Of a stretch of DNA of 64,000 nucleotides, positions 9,440-20,072 are shown in pieces. The number at the start of each line of letters is the position of its first letter. Within the stretch, counting starts at the first letter, position 1. The stretch is taken from positions 124,001 to 188,000 of the forward strand of contig JAIXMF010000001.1 in the NCBI GenBank assembly GCA_025201365.1, read 5' to 3'. Under the pieces are notes generated by a model. The model searched no databases. It worked only from the letters and a program-made list of their open reading frames with translations, and had not been told where the DNA came from. The position numbers and the translations under genes are program-made. The DNA is from Syncephalis plumigaleata. Its lineage: Eukaryota > Zoopagomycota > Zoopagomycetes > Zoopagales > Piptocephalidaceae.

Positions 9440-12400
9440 ATGACTGATTTAGTATCTGCTCCTGTTGCTCCATCCGCTGTCGATCCCTCATTATCCAAAG
9501 CAATGTCGTCTGCCGAGGCTAACGAAGCAAGTGGCTCACCCGCCGACACAACTGCTCCTCAATCCAATGCCAGCCCTAATGGCATCACCGGGGAAAAGTG
9601 TAAAAGTTTGCAGTTAATTGACGGTGAACAGAACTTCTCGTAAGTCAATTATAGTCTATCGTTAATGCCACTTACATGAACAAACACGATTTCGATGATT
9701 GCAGCGAGGATGTAGGAAAGTACATGGATGTTGAATGGCGTCTGGCCGATCAAGGCTTCGACTATAATGTAGTTGCAGTATTTGGATCACAAAGTACTGG
9801 TAAAAGTAGGTATAAGACAAGCATGAGTTCTCCTAGCTAGAATGATAAACAAACTTACATGTACAATTCCTTCTTAGGTACTTTATTGAATAACTTTTTG
9901 GCACGAAATTCGACACCATGGATGAGAATACTCGTCAGCAAACAACTAAAGGCAAGCATTAGGATAGTGTCCGTATAAATGGGATACTGACTCAATATTC
10001 TCGTTCGTGTATAGGTATCTGGATGAGCAAGGGCGTTGGTATGGATGTACTCGTGATGGACGTCGAAGGTACCGATGGTCGTGAACGTGGTGAGAACCAG
10101 GTAACTTACAAGTGAACAATAAGATCAATCATGGTTTATCCTAGCATCTTCTAATTTGTATAACGAATTACTAGGATTTTGAACGTAAAAGTGCATTGTT
10201 CTCGTTGGCTACGGCCGAAGTAATGATTGTCAATCTGTGGGAGCATATGGTTGGTCTCTATAATGGTGCCAATATGGGTTTGCTCAAAACGGTATTTGAG
10301 GTCAATCTACAGTTGTTCCAAAAGAAGGGGTAGGTTCCACTTGACAATCGTAGATCCAATGCTAGACTGATACATATATATATATATAATCTATATATTG
10401 TAGAAAGGAGAAGTCGCTACTTTTCTTTGTTATTCGTGATTTCATTGGTAACACCCCATTGGAGAACCTGGCTCGTACCATCAACACGGATTTGGAGAAG
10501 ATATGGCGTGAACTATCCAAGGTAGACTAGCTTATGAGATGTAGACAGTAATAGATTCAGTGATTAATATAATGATTACTAGCCTGAAGGATTGGAAGAT
10601 TGTAGTATTACTGACTTCTTCGATACCATGTTTACTGCATTGCCGCACAAGATATTGATGCCAGAGAAGTTTGATCAATCGGTGGATGCACTTCGCAATC
10701 GGTAATGAGTAGCGATCATATTGGCTAGTCGAATGACTAACAATGTATATTGATAGATTCATGGATAAGCGTGACGAGAACTACGTGTTTAAGCCAAGAT
10801 ACCATAAGCGAATTCCTGCCGATGGATTCCCTCATTATGCATCGGCTATTTGGGAGAAGATCATTACCAATCGTGATTTGGATCTGCCTACTCAACAAGA
10901 ATTGCTGGCACAATATCGTTGTGATGAGATATTGAATGTAAGCTGATGATAGTAGGCTGGTTGAATATGATCTAACGAATATGTTTGCATGTAGGCTGCC
11001 TATGCAGAATTCATGACAGGTATCAAGCCATTCCAACGTCCAATCGAGTCAGGCAAGGTAGTCGATGAGTTGGGCGAACGTATGCAAATCTATTTGATTG
11101 AAGCATTGGGTAAGTGCAATTGTTGCATGGTAGCATTCATTTTATAATAATTGAATATCGTATAATAGCGGCATTTGACAAGAACGCCAGTCGGTATCAC
11201 CAACAAGTGTACCAGCGAAAGCGAGAGGAAATGCTGGCCAAGTGTCATGCAACATTGCATGTCTTGTTCTTGGGTCAGTTAAAGAACTTGCATAAACGAG
11301 CAACACAACAATTCGGCAGCTTGCTACAAGAACGAATGACTGGTGCAACGTATGACTTTCTTCACGTTGTTACCGAGGCACGTACCATTGTAATGAATGA
11401 ATTCAAAACTGGTTCACAGGGTAAGCAATACTATTGCCGATGTTACTGTTACTGTTGTTGTTGTTGTTTGACTAATGTCTCAATGCTGCTTATACGTAGC
11501 CATTCTACTGGAGAACACCGATTGGACGGTGGAGGATACTCGTGAGCAATTGGAAGAAGATTTGTCAGAAATTGCCTCACAACGCCGTGTTGATGAAATC
11601 AATAAGATGATTACGACATTTGAGGTAAGTTAAATGATTAGCATACATGAAGATGATGAAGCAGCACTAAACTGATTATACATGATAGAAAACAATACGC
11701 AAAGAGGTTGAAGAATTGGTTGGATTACACTTGAATGAGGCGAAACCCGATCTATGGAAGTCTATATTTAATGGCTATAAACAGATTGAGGAAGATGCAG
11801 AGCAGAAGTTAACGGATCGTGCAGAAAGTATGTTTTTATTTTGATTTATGATAGCATTTTTGCTTATACATGTATATAATACAATTCATTATAGGATTTG
11901 GAGCTGGTGAATCCGAACAAAAGGACTGTGCCATCCGATTACGTCGTCGAGGCTGGGAGTGCCTTAACAAAAAAGTGCAAGATGAATTGGCCGACAATAT
12001 GGTGTTGATCAAGCTACGTAATCGGTTAGTGTTTCTACAATTTGACATGATAACCGACTAATTACTATATGTAACGACGATGAATGAATAGCTTGGAAGA
12101 GAAATTCCGTTATGACGAGCAAGGTTTACCACGAGTATGGAAGCCAGAAGATGATATGGATACGTACTTCCAACGGGCTAAAGACGAAGTAAGTTAGAAG
12201 GATAAAGGAATGAATAAGCATTGATACTTATATATATATATATATGTATATAGGCGTTCAAGCTTATTCCACTTTTTGCACGTATGGATTGGTTCAAGAG
12301 TGAACTTGAAGTGCCGGATCATTTCGCTGACGATCCAGTAAGTTATGATAACTTGTAACGGATTGATAATGTAAATATAATACTAACGATGATTGCCATA

Positions 12401-12813
12401 AGGAATTTGACTATTCCGAGACGCTTACCATCTACAGTGCTAGTAAACAACAGGAAATCAATGCTCGATTCCGTCGAGAGGCCGAGGCCATGTTCCTCGA
12501 GGCGAAGCGTTCCATTGTTGCCACTGAGGCTAAAGTGCCCTACTGGATGATCGTATTAGTGTGCGTTCTAGGATGGAATGAATTCCTTACCATACTTACC
12601 TCGCCCATATACCTTGTCCTATTCTCGACGCTTGGCTTTGTCGGCTACATTGTCTGGGTGTTGAATTTGGCTGGTCCATTTGAACGTATGGCCCGTGGTA
12701 TTGCTTCTCAAAGCGCTACACTACTCAAGGATCACGTAGTCAATTCGGTGGCTAACTCGCGTAGCTCCACCAGCAACGAGGGTGAAGCCGTACCTATGAC
12801 ACCCTTACGGTAA
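9440..12813 (+). CDS. SEY1: Sey1/RHD3/atlastin-type ER membrane-fusion GTPase
   Basis: This dynamin-superfamily GTPase fuses ER tubules. Sixteen exons (9440-9639, 9705-9805, 9878-9951, 10015-10100, 10175-10329, 10404-10521, 10583-10701, 10757-10937, 10995-11109, 11169-11420, 11500-11624, 11689-11827, 11895-12024, 12092-12188, 12254-12337, 12403-12813) give about 795 residues. Visible motifs are a Ser/Ala-rich N-terminus, the P-loop GSQSTGKST, switch region [25 protein letters not shown], the R-D guanine-binding motif in F-V-I-R-D-F, the long helical-bundle middle domain, and two adjacent membrane helices near the end ([10 protein letters not shown] and [18 protein letters not shown]). One base is missing near 9893 (exon 3), between LLNN and [15 protein letters not shown]. 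Intron 3 is GC-AG. The assignment is certain; the frame slip looks technical. Confidence 0.94.
9952..10014 (+). other. GC-AG intron in SEY1
   Basis: A 63-base intron begins GCAAGC and ends GTATAG. It splits the glycine of the conserved T-T-K-G-I-W block (g|gt), so the phase leaves no alternative GT donor nearby. It is the second GC donor in this window. Confidence 0.75.
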
Positions 12814-13675
12814 TTGCGCGCTCTATCTTTGTATGACAACATTAGCTAACATTACACATTATGTTGGCTTGTATAGATCGTCAACGGCCTAATTCGTGTA
12901 TGACAATTATTCCCGGATGTGCATGTCGAGGATAGCAACGCTTATTTTGTAAGTGAATTGTAGGATAATAGCAGTCATGATCATTGTTGGATTTATCTGC
13001 TTACGCAATAATCACAAGTAGACCAGCATCTTTAATGCATGTCTTTATGTTTCGGTTCCGTTGTAGTGCTAAATCCCCTTTGAAAATAATCAATTATATG
13101 TTATTTCAGAAAAATTCTGCTTATTGATTGTAATGTTGTTCAAGTTGACTATTCATTCGTGTACACATGTGTTTAATCCTTGTGGATATTAATGCGTAAT
13201 TGCAAATGTAGATTTGCATAGCTTTCGTATATAAATGGATTGAATGATCAATATTGACTTGTATGATTATAAAGTCATATGGACATATCAATAAAGCATG
13301 AACATGCTTGATGGTAGCAATAATGTGATACGACGCGCATATTCAATCGATATGATTCGTTAATGCATGTCACAGTTTATGTCCGGCACCTCATGCATTG
13401 ATTGCTGCATCAGTGCTATTGCCAGTCAGTATAATCATGATTGAATGGATGTATAGCTGACTGGTTAATTTGCCATTCAAGATGATCATATATGAGTATA
13501 CTATAGCAATACAGCATGCATCGTTAACGAATTCAATCGTATCCCATAACTCACAGCTAATTGAATGAACACGCATTTGATTCGGTGAAGAAACATGTGG
13601 GCATGTCTACAGGTCCATTTAGCAGTACTGTTTTGCACGGGTATCCAATACGCATGCATAAACCGTTTACCTCTA
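12814..13675. other. Long intergenic region with one copy of a dispersed repeat
   Basis: About 860 AT-rich bases after SEY1. Copy 1 of a 59-base repeat lies at 13276-13335 and includes an AATAAA. From about 13500 both strands contain medium-length open stretches (minus strand: NGLKPVEQRLVVSLRRQRIDL; another minus frame: KWIKASRAKTSSIAASSKD). They look protein-like but do not resolve into a gene. Confidence 0.4.
13276..13335 (+). repeat. Dispersed 59-base repeat, copy 1 (contains AATAAA)
   Basis: The segment starts CATATGGACATATCAATAAA. Its first 30 bases are identical to 15701-15730 and the whole 59 match at about 53 positions without gaps, in direct orientation. The pair flanks the 7-span gene at 14.1-14.9 kb. 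Both hold AATAAA, so the unit could be a shared 3'-end element or a small dispersed repeat. Confidence 0.75.
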
Positions 13676-13889
13676 TGCATTGCTTTATTATCAAGCTCTA
13701 TCAAGTCTATCCTTTGACGACGCAGCGATACTACTAGTCTTTGCTCTACTGGCTTTAATCCATTTACAACAATCATTCCCAATTTTATATTCTGTTTCCA
13801 TAATCACCTGCCACTTCTATCGCTCTATAATTATTATAATTGTATATATTTACTTCACAATGCCTATCATCGACTACATAATCCCATGA

Positions 13890-14933
13890 TATCAACGAAT
13901 TAAAGCGCTCGAGGAACAGTATGGCATGCCGTTTGATGAAATGGCAAACTCAGCATCCACGACTTTTACATGAGGGCATCTGAGATATTCCCGAACAGCG
14001 CAATCGATTATTGGAATACAACTTGAACTATTTATTGTTCTACTCATTTTCTGCTTGTTTAGTTGGAACGTCATTAGGTATCTAGAGCGCTAATGTCAAA
14101 CCCACGCGCACTACCCTTATGGTGCCTTTCATATCCTCATTCTCGGGTATGGCCACCGAAGGCACTCTTCTAATAGGATTAACGACAGGTCGTTTCAATT
14201 GCAGCATAAGTCTTTGGATACATGCGGTCGGTACGGGTTTGTCATTGTTTTGCAACAGCATAATACTGCTTCGTAAAGCGCACCTGATGCTACTCAAGAA
14301 GAATTGGGTATTATATGTGGGCATCCCATTGATAGTGCCACAACTTGCATACTCAGTAATTTGGATATACTATAGTATAATTATTCCAGAAGTCTACCTT
14401 GGCTGTGTCGCTTACTACACGCAGGTTGTATTGTGGTTTTGGACTGGTGTTAATATTCCGCATACCATATTATTCTCTGTTATTTTCTGTCGTAGAGCCT
14501 ATAATCAATACGTGATATTTGGATCCGACATCTGGAAACGACTGATGCATGAAGGCATACAAACAATGTGTTTTGTCCTATTATGCAACCTTGTCAGTAT
14601 AACTATGATTGTTTTCACCACTGATGCCGTGAATAAGGACGTGTTCATTGCTCTAGATTGGTAAGCAATGATAATAGTAATGATAAATGCCATCCTAACA
14701 ATATCATAATTAGGGTCATAGTTACAACAATACTCGCGAATCATTGCTGCAACAATAAGGCTAAATCACCTACTGACCGTAAGCCTAAGACGGAAATCTG
14801 TTGCACGTATCACAGATCAATACGGCACATAGTCAGGATGAACATGATTGTTAATATTGTAGGCTGCTCATTATTTATTATACAATTGCATTTACTATTA
14901 GCATTCACATCTTTCTACCTGCTGACTAAATGA
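13890..14933 (+). CDS. Second seven-membrane-span receptor-like protein, 5' end unclear
   Basis: The well-supported part is exon 14080-14660 plus exon 14714-14933, spliced tg|g in phase. Hydrophobic helices in order: FIVLLIFCLFSWNVI, V-P-F-I-S-S-F-S-G-M-A, ISLWIHAVGTGLSLF, VLYVGIPLIVPQLAYSVIW, a fifth ending T-I-L-F-S-V-I-F-C-R-R-A, M-C-F-V-L-L-C-N-L-V-S-I, and V-F-I-A-L-D-W-V-I-V-T-T-I. That is a seven-helix layout with Arg/Lys-rich inner loops (RYLER; LLRKAHLMLLKKN) and a basic C-terminal tail, consistent with a fungal GPCR-like protein. Helix 1 is in a different frame from helices 2-7 (slip near 14090, equivalent to two missing bases), and a stop lies ahead of helix 1. I therefore cannot place the start codon. 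It may be a gene with sequence errors or a decaying copy. Confidence 0.5.
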
Positions 14934-15939
14934 TACATTTTATTATAGGTGCTATGATTAGTATTGAAGAATACGTATCGTTGTAATTACCTCTTTTTCT
15001 TTCTCTTTCCCTTTTTCACATTTGACTACGTCCTCCGTAATCACTTGTATGTGTATCGAATCGTGTTTTCACCACTCCCATTGCTCGCTGTTGTCATCAC
15101 TCGATTCCATGCTGTTGTATCGTTTAAGCATTAAAGTATAGAAACGTAGACGTTGTCTTTGTTCCTAGCATACAGCAACACTAGACATAGTTATGACATG
15201 TTGTAATCCAAGTGTAATAACAATATGTAGGAAGCATAGTTCTAAGGATACTGACATATGTGATGAAATAGCACTCGTGTAATCAATATTCGATGACCTC
15301 ACTCGATATACAATGCTCATTCATGGCACACGATAAATAATAAGCATAGCTGGAGTAGAAGAAAGAATCAAACGACGAGTAAGATAAAAGAATGCCCTAT
15401 AGCATTACATATTTATTCAACCAATGAATCAGCCATTATTTGATATTTATGTAATAGGACCATGGATGAATAGACGTAAGGGACTTGTAGATATACTACA
15501 TGATAGCTTTCAATAATAGAGCGTGCATGTAATTATTATTCTGACTTGATTGTCACATCCATACAAATGTCATTCATTATCATGACTTCTACATGACATG
15601 TTCATTTGTATGCCATCTATCATTGCTCATTCCATTGTCAATTGACATGATTGATACTGATTGCAATGCATCATGATATGTCATCGAATGATCCCACAAC
15701 CATATGGACATATCAATAAAGCATGAACATACTTGATGATATCTATAATACGATACGACATTCATCCAATTCATATGATCATTGTTCAAGTGTCATTCCC
15801 TCACACATACGCGTTGACTACATGTAAATCAAATGACATACGTTTGACATTGTCATTCTAATGTATGCATGTTCAACAATGTAAGAATAGCATATCAAAA
15901 GCAAGCTTTATTCCTATTGATCAACAAATAATCCATGTA
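14934..15939. other. Intergenic region with repeat copy 2
   Basis: About 1 kb of AT-rich sequence, with an AATAAA (about 15336), several CATTAT/ATGACAT words and the second copy of the 59-base repeat at 15701-15759. No ORF over 70 codons looks protein-like. Confidence 0.5.
15701..15759 (+). repeat. Dispersed 59-base repeat, copy 2
   Basis: Direct repeat of 13276-13335, about 90% identical with no gaps. The first 30 bases (CATATGGACATATCAATAAA and ten more) are the same. Weak similarity continues for some 30 bases downstream. Confidence 0.75.
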
Positions 15940-16897
15940 TTAAGCAGAATTCAACGGCTTGACTGCCTTTCCTAGCTTGCTAATAGCGTACGATAATTTA
16001 GCGACGTATTTAGTAGGGAATGAATTATCTAAGATAATTTGTTAATATACAGCATACATATGCTATGTTGCAATTGCTTACCTATCTCCTTCTCATCGCG
16101 TGCCAGCATAACAATCGTATGTGGATTAGTGCTATTCTTTGCATTTCGAGCAGTAGCAGCACGTAGTTTGGCCACCCATTTAGCACCATCTATCGTAAGT
16201 GACATTAGTTAGTACGAATTAATCAATAGACCGATTGATCATACTCACCCCAATATGGCGCAAACATATCGTCATAATAACCAGCCACGAGTATGTTGGG
16301 ATATGCGACATTAGGCTGAATGTTCCCGTATGGTGAATATGATCTAATGGCTTTATAATCATTTAGCATGTTGTCTCCTATATCCGGCAATTAACATCGT
16401 TTGTTTGAAGCAGAAACTACTAATGGATACACGTGTTATCCGGTTGTTACTCATTAGTATGGGTATATCCGTATCATTGTTGATAAAATAAAAATGTGTC
16501 TGTCTTTTCAGGAATGCTTGAACAATGCCATAGAAGATGTTACCTGTACTCATGTCTCCTGCTTAGTGATTATTATTGAGTAGTTGCTTGCTTACATTCA
16601 TAGCTAAAGCATCATGATTGTATTCAATAAACCTTAGGTAATATTGAAGAGAGTTTACATTGATAGCACAATAATGGTAATCAGGGAAACAAGAACGATA
16701 CGGCGAGTATATAACTAGTATGAAGTCATTAGATCAAGCATGAAAGCAAACTGTTTATTCTAGTAATAGTCGGGAATAGTTGCAGTGATGATGCTACAAT
16801 ATCATCGCAAGACTAGCGTGCAGATAATTAGAGATAGTTAGATTGTTTACCTGTGAATCACTGCCGTCAAACTCGCAATTAAAATTGTGACATTCAT
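15940..16897 (-). CDS. Small secreted S9-peptidase-like protein
   Basis: The start MNVTILIASLTAVIH at 16897 looks like a signal peptide and ends in a spliced exon (16897-16851). Later exons lie near 16714-16596, about 16555-16380, about 16375-16250, 16190-16085 and 16025-15940. The C-terminal part matches the oligopeptidase B / prolyl oligopeptidase end: K-A-I-R-S-Y-S-P-Y-G-N-I-Q, A-Y-P-N-I-L-V-A-G-Y-Y-D-D, then GAKWVAKLR. Upstream, GDMSTGNIFYGIVQAFL could be a remote version of the nucleophile elbow. It would be about 230 residues, against about 700 in the family, and the usual G-H-G-G histidine block is replaced by LARDEKEI. Several exon junctions do not keep phase. A catalytically dead relative or a decaying copy are both possible. 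Confidence 0.4.
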
Positions 16898-17221
16898 TAT
16901 GACAATCGATTAAATGATTTGAACAACTATCGTGTATTACTGTTACTGGACTTTTCCAACCCATTTGCGTAGTTAGCCTTTAACTTTTGCTCTTATTAAT
17001 AAATAAATTCACGATCATCCTTTTACATCGATTGCTATTGACATCGATTTATGTTTGACATTTATGCACAATCAATAAACATTTGTTTGCTCTCTACTAT
17101 ATAAAATCACTCAAACAAATGGTTTATTTCATTTCGATTGAATCCTAAGCGTATAAGTAGGTATTCTCTAGTCGTACTTTCCACTTATTAGGTCATATTG
17201 GGTAGTAAGTACGAACTTCAT
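16898..17221. other. Intergenic, no feature recognised
   Basis: About 320 AT-rich bases between two minus-strand genes. They should hold the promoter of the S9-like gene and the 3' end of the next one. I see no motif beyond TATATAAAA near 17099. Confidence 0.4.
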
Positions 17222-18400
17222 CATCATCAGAGGTGGTTTAGTTTCGCCCATTTCTTCATTAAATCTTTCAGGGCTTCTCGTTTCTTGTTGTATTTCGCAA
17301 GCTCATCGGGTGTAATAGTGGGACCAGGAGTAAAGTTTATGGCTAGCTTTTTTTGTAGTAGGAAAATAGTGAGTCGATAAAAGCGCTAGTGCTTCGAACA
17401 TCATCAATAAAAGAGTTATAGATAGCTGTTAATCTAGATGTTGGAGAAAAATCGGGATTGAACTGCAATTCTCTGATATCCTCGTTGACAGTTGCACGAT
17501 CAAAGTGGAGCAGTTTGATGCCATACACCTGCCCCATACCATCTCAGCAACCAAATATCTGTTATGATAGTGGTTAGTTTCATTCATATAATAAAAGCAA
17601 TGACTTACTTTTTACTATAATACTGCTGGACATGACTCCTACTTCATTAAGAGATACAATAGCTAAACAATATTATTATTAGCGCTATTATTCAAATCGT
17701 TGCTTCTACTGATATACATACCATCCATGATTCGAGCAACTATGCTCGGTAGTTGTTTAGTCGAGCAAATGTAGACTGCGTTAAGGAAAATTTCATGTTT
17801 TCATATTTACGGGGCTGCTCAAATACAAAGCATCCAGTTTGCTTGTCTGCCGTTTGGCCATTAGCTATACGCTTAAATAAAATGGGTTTAATTCTGCTTA
17901 TTATACGGAGCGTTTATTTTGTCGACATACTAAATAATAATAATAATGATGGTGTAAGTCAATGATATCAAGTATTATAGCTGTAACTTACATCATAGAA
18001 TTTCTTTGCATTTGCATATCCCGTTCCCTTGTAACAAGCTACAAGGCATCTTTATTGCCCCACTCATTTCCTTGTGATGTCGGACAATTCCAAGACATGT
18101 GGCCATTGGATCGGTTTAAGATTATATCTTGGGAAAATGTATATATAAACGCTTAGTCCTTGATCTACTGTCGTATCTAGAGTTATCTCCTCTGGTGGTT
18201 GAGGGTTACTTGGAAGTACCGGAAGCGTTGATCCACTACATTATTCCAGTTATTACTTCCAAATTGCATATTTGTATTTGGTGCTGATTCCACTGCTGTC
18301 CTGCCATTGTATCTGATTCGGTTGTTATTGATGAATGGAGATGATGTACCCCGCATATTCATGCCATTTGTGTGATGAATAGCATCACGCACACACACAG
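17222..18400 (-). CDS. Unrecognised, repeatedly interrupted protein gene
   Basis: Successive minus-strand open pieces separated by plausible short introns read like one protein. In order they carry R-I-R-Y-N-G-R-T-A-V-E-S-A, LPVLPSNPQPPEEITLD, a cysteine block with CPTSQGNEWGNKDAL then CYKGTGYANAKKFYD, C-F-V-F-E-Q-P-R-K-Y-E-N-M-K-F, N-I-W-L-L-R-W-Y-G-A-G-V-W-H-Q, DRATVNEDIRELQFNP, and a C-terminus T-P-G-P-T-I-T-P-D-E-L-A-K-Y ending K-W-A-K-L-N-H-L at 17222. The frame breaks at least four times, mostly as if single bases were missing. I do not recognise the family and could not find a secure start. It may be a live gene with sequence errors or a pseudogene. Confidence 0.4.
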
Positions 18401-19090
18401 TGTGATTGCAGATAATGAAGTTGTGTTGTATTCATGTTATCCCGGTGAGTAACTTGTTGATATGTCGTCAATAAACTGGTTCTTGTAGCCACACTTGTGC
18501 TGATCTATATCGACGACTAGTGCAGTGTATTGCGTATACTAAACGGAATGGCGTTGGCGTGTAGTTCTATGAGGAGACTTGACTGCGGTAAAAAGAAAAA
18601 GAAGAAAGCGTACACTATTATCGATAACCAAGTGCTGATACTTTTCATAGCCTACTTATAGCTGTAGATGCAACGATAAAATTCTAAGCTGCTTACAGTG
18701 ACACATGCAGTCCATGAGTATGCGTGTCATCTGCCATATTTGAACTGAACCATGATTGCAAATATTTGTTTTTGGATGCCATGCTAAAATTTGCCGATAA
18801 AGTACTCATTAAGAATGCTCCATGGACCATTTGGAAAATAAGAATGGATACCATCTATAAATAAATGCAGCGTGCAACATAAGCAATCCATAACTAGCGG
18901 TCCAGTACCTGTTGTGAGCAGTACCTTATGCGCCGTATAAGAGTACTTTACGCCCTCGCCATGCTCGCTAAGAAATACCTCATATGCCCAGCATGAATAT
19001 CGAATACCTTACGCGTCATATGCAAATCAGGTTATTCGTTATGCTCTATCTACCTCCTTCCTACATCGAGTAATATCAACCACATGAACA
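18401..19090. other. Intergenic, no clear feature
   Basis: About 690 bases of mixed AT-rich sequence. A few short codable stretches exist on both strands (for example CGYKNQFIDDISTSY on the minus strand near 18470), but none has a start or conserved neighbours. Confidence 0.35.
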
Positions 19091-19372
19091 ATGACTTCCT
19101 ATGAAATTGAATTGCATTACGTCAATGAATTATCATTCAGTATACTCACACTGATCCACACAACTGCCGGAGTGTTTTCCACTTTGCGATTTCATCCATT
19201 ACTCCATGTAAGCTCAATCAATTTTATTCATTTATAATAAAACTTATTCCTCTATCCAATGATATACAATCGATTCTATATTAATCGATACAATGTTTAT
19301 ACTTTGTGCTTCAAAGATCATGACTACATTCAGGCAGTTGTGTGAGCAAATTCTTTTCTTAATTCTTTTCTA
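19091..19372 (+). CDS. Possible tiny two-exon gene
   Basis: An ATG at 19091 opens 39 codons (MTSYEIELHYVNELSFSILT and on) ending at a good donor, CAT|GTAAGC at 19207/19208. A second open stretch near 19265-19372 reads I-L-I-D-T-M-F-I-L-C-A-S-K and stops after L-I-L-F. The acceptor joining them is not certain. The composition is protein-like but I recognise no family. It could equally be chance. Confidence 0.22.
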
Positions 19373-19449
19373 ATAAACCTGTTAACACTTTATTAATTGT
19401 CATTAATGATTTACCAATCCATTTCTAAGTATCCACTTTATTGTTGTTT

Positions 19450-19476
19450 TCTCCTCCTCCTCCTCCTCCTCCTCCT
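19450..19476 (+). repeat. (TCC)n microsatellite at the 5' edge of a LINE fragment
   Basis: Nine TCC units in a row. A shorter TCC tract (19988-19998) ends the LINE fragment, so the two tracts bracket it. Confidence 0.85.
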
Positions 19477-19479
19477 TTT

Positions 19480-19998
19480 ACTTCGTTACGTGTCCAAATG
19501 GCTAATACTGTCGTTCCTTGTACACGCTGTCATCAGCCCATAGAAACTCTAGAACATTCATTTTGGTCGTGTCCTCCGGTTCAGCAGTTCTGGATGAACA
19601 TGCTATCACAATTGTCTACTACTCCATCAGCAGACTTCAACTGGAAATCAATTGTTACCCTTTCTTATAAGTTACATTCTGACAAAGCCACCATTACTAA
19701 CCATATATCTATCATTAGCGCGCTGTGGGCCATATATAGTACCCGTATAGCCAGCATCTACAATAACAAACCGTCTGATCACCAACACATATATAACTCA
19801 TGATCCTACACATTACAGAATATTATACGGGCAAAATATCGCACAGCTTTAACGCTTTCGTCCACTTCGACATTTCGTCGTAAGTGGCAATGGTTAGGTG
19901 ATGCTTAAATGTAAAGTTTCATCCCCCTTATCGACTGATGGATAAAATTTGTTAATTTTCTTTATTGGTCAATAAAAACATTATTTCCTCCTCCTCCT
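19480..19998 (+). mobile_element. 3' end of a non-LTR retrotransposon (LINE), 5'-truncated
   Basis: The coding part (to 19908) shows the zinc-binding domain at the end of LINE reverse transcriptases (zf-RVT): C-T-R-C-H-Q-P-I-E-T-L-E-H-S-F-W-S-C, then a tryptophan-rich stretch, LQNIIRAKYRTALTLSS and a terminal F-R-R-K-W-Q-W-L-G-D-A. One in-frame stop interrupts it at 19801. A 3' untranslated tail of about 90 bases, with a polyadenylation-like AATAAA, ends in (TCC)n. Only about 520 bases of an element that is normally 4-6 kb are present, as expected for 5' truncation during target-primed reverse transcription. I see no convincing target-site duplication. Confidence 0.8.
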
Positions 19999-20072
19999 TT
20001 CATTACTACGTCATTATTCATTTCATCACTTCTGTTAACTTATATTATACAATTCTAACCGTGTAAAGCATC

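Noticed and set aside
13680-13889. Plus-strand hydrophobic open frame as an extra helix exon of the seven-span gene
   Set aside because: It lacks a start codon and a usable donor toward the next exon, and the opposite strand is equally open, so neither reading can be supported.
19441-19500. Poly-proline N-terminus of a gene starting at 19441
   Set aside because: The prolines come from a TCC microsatellite; the only coding part is the LINE zinc-binding end that follows.
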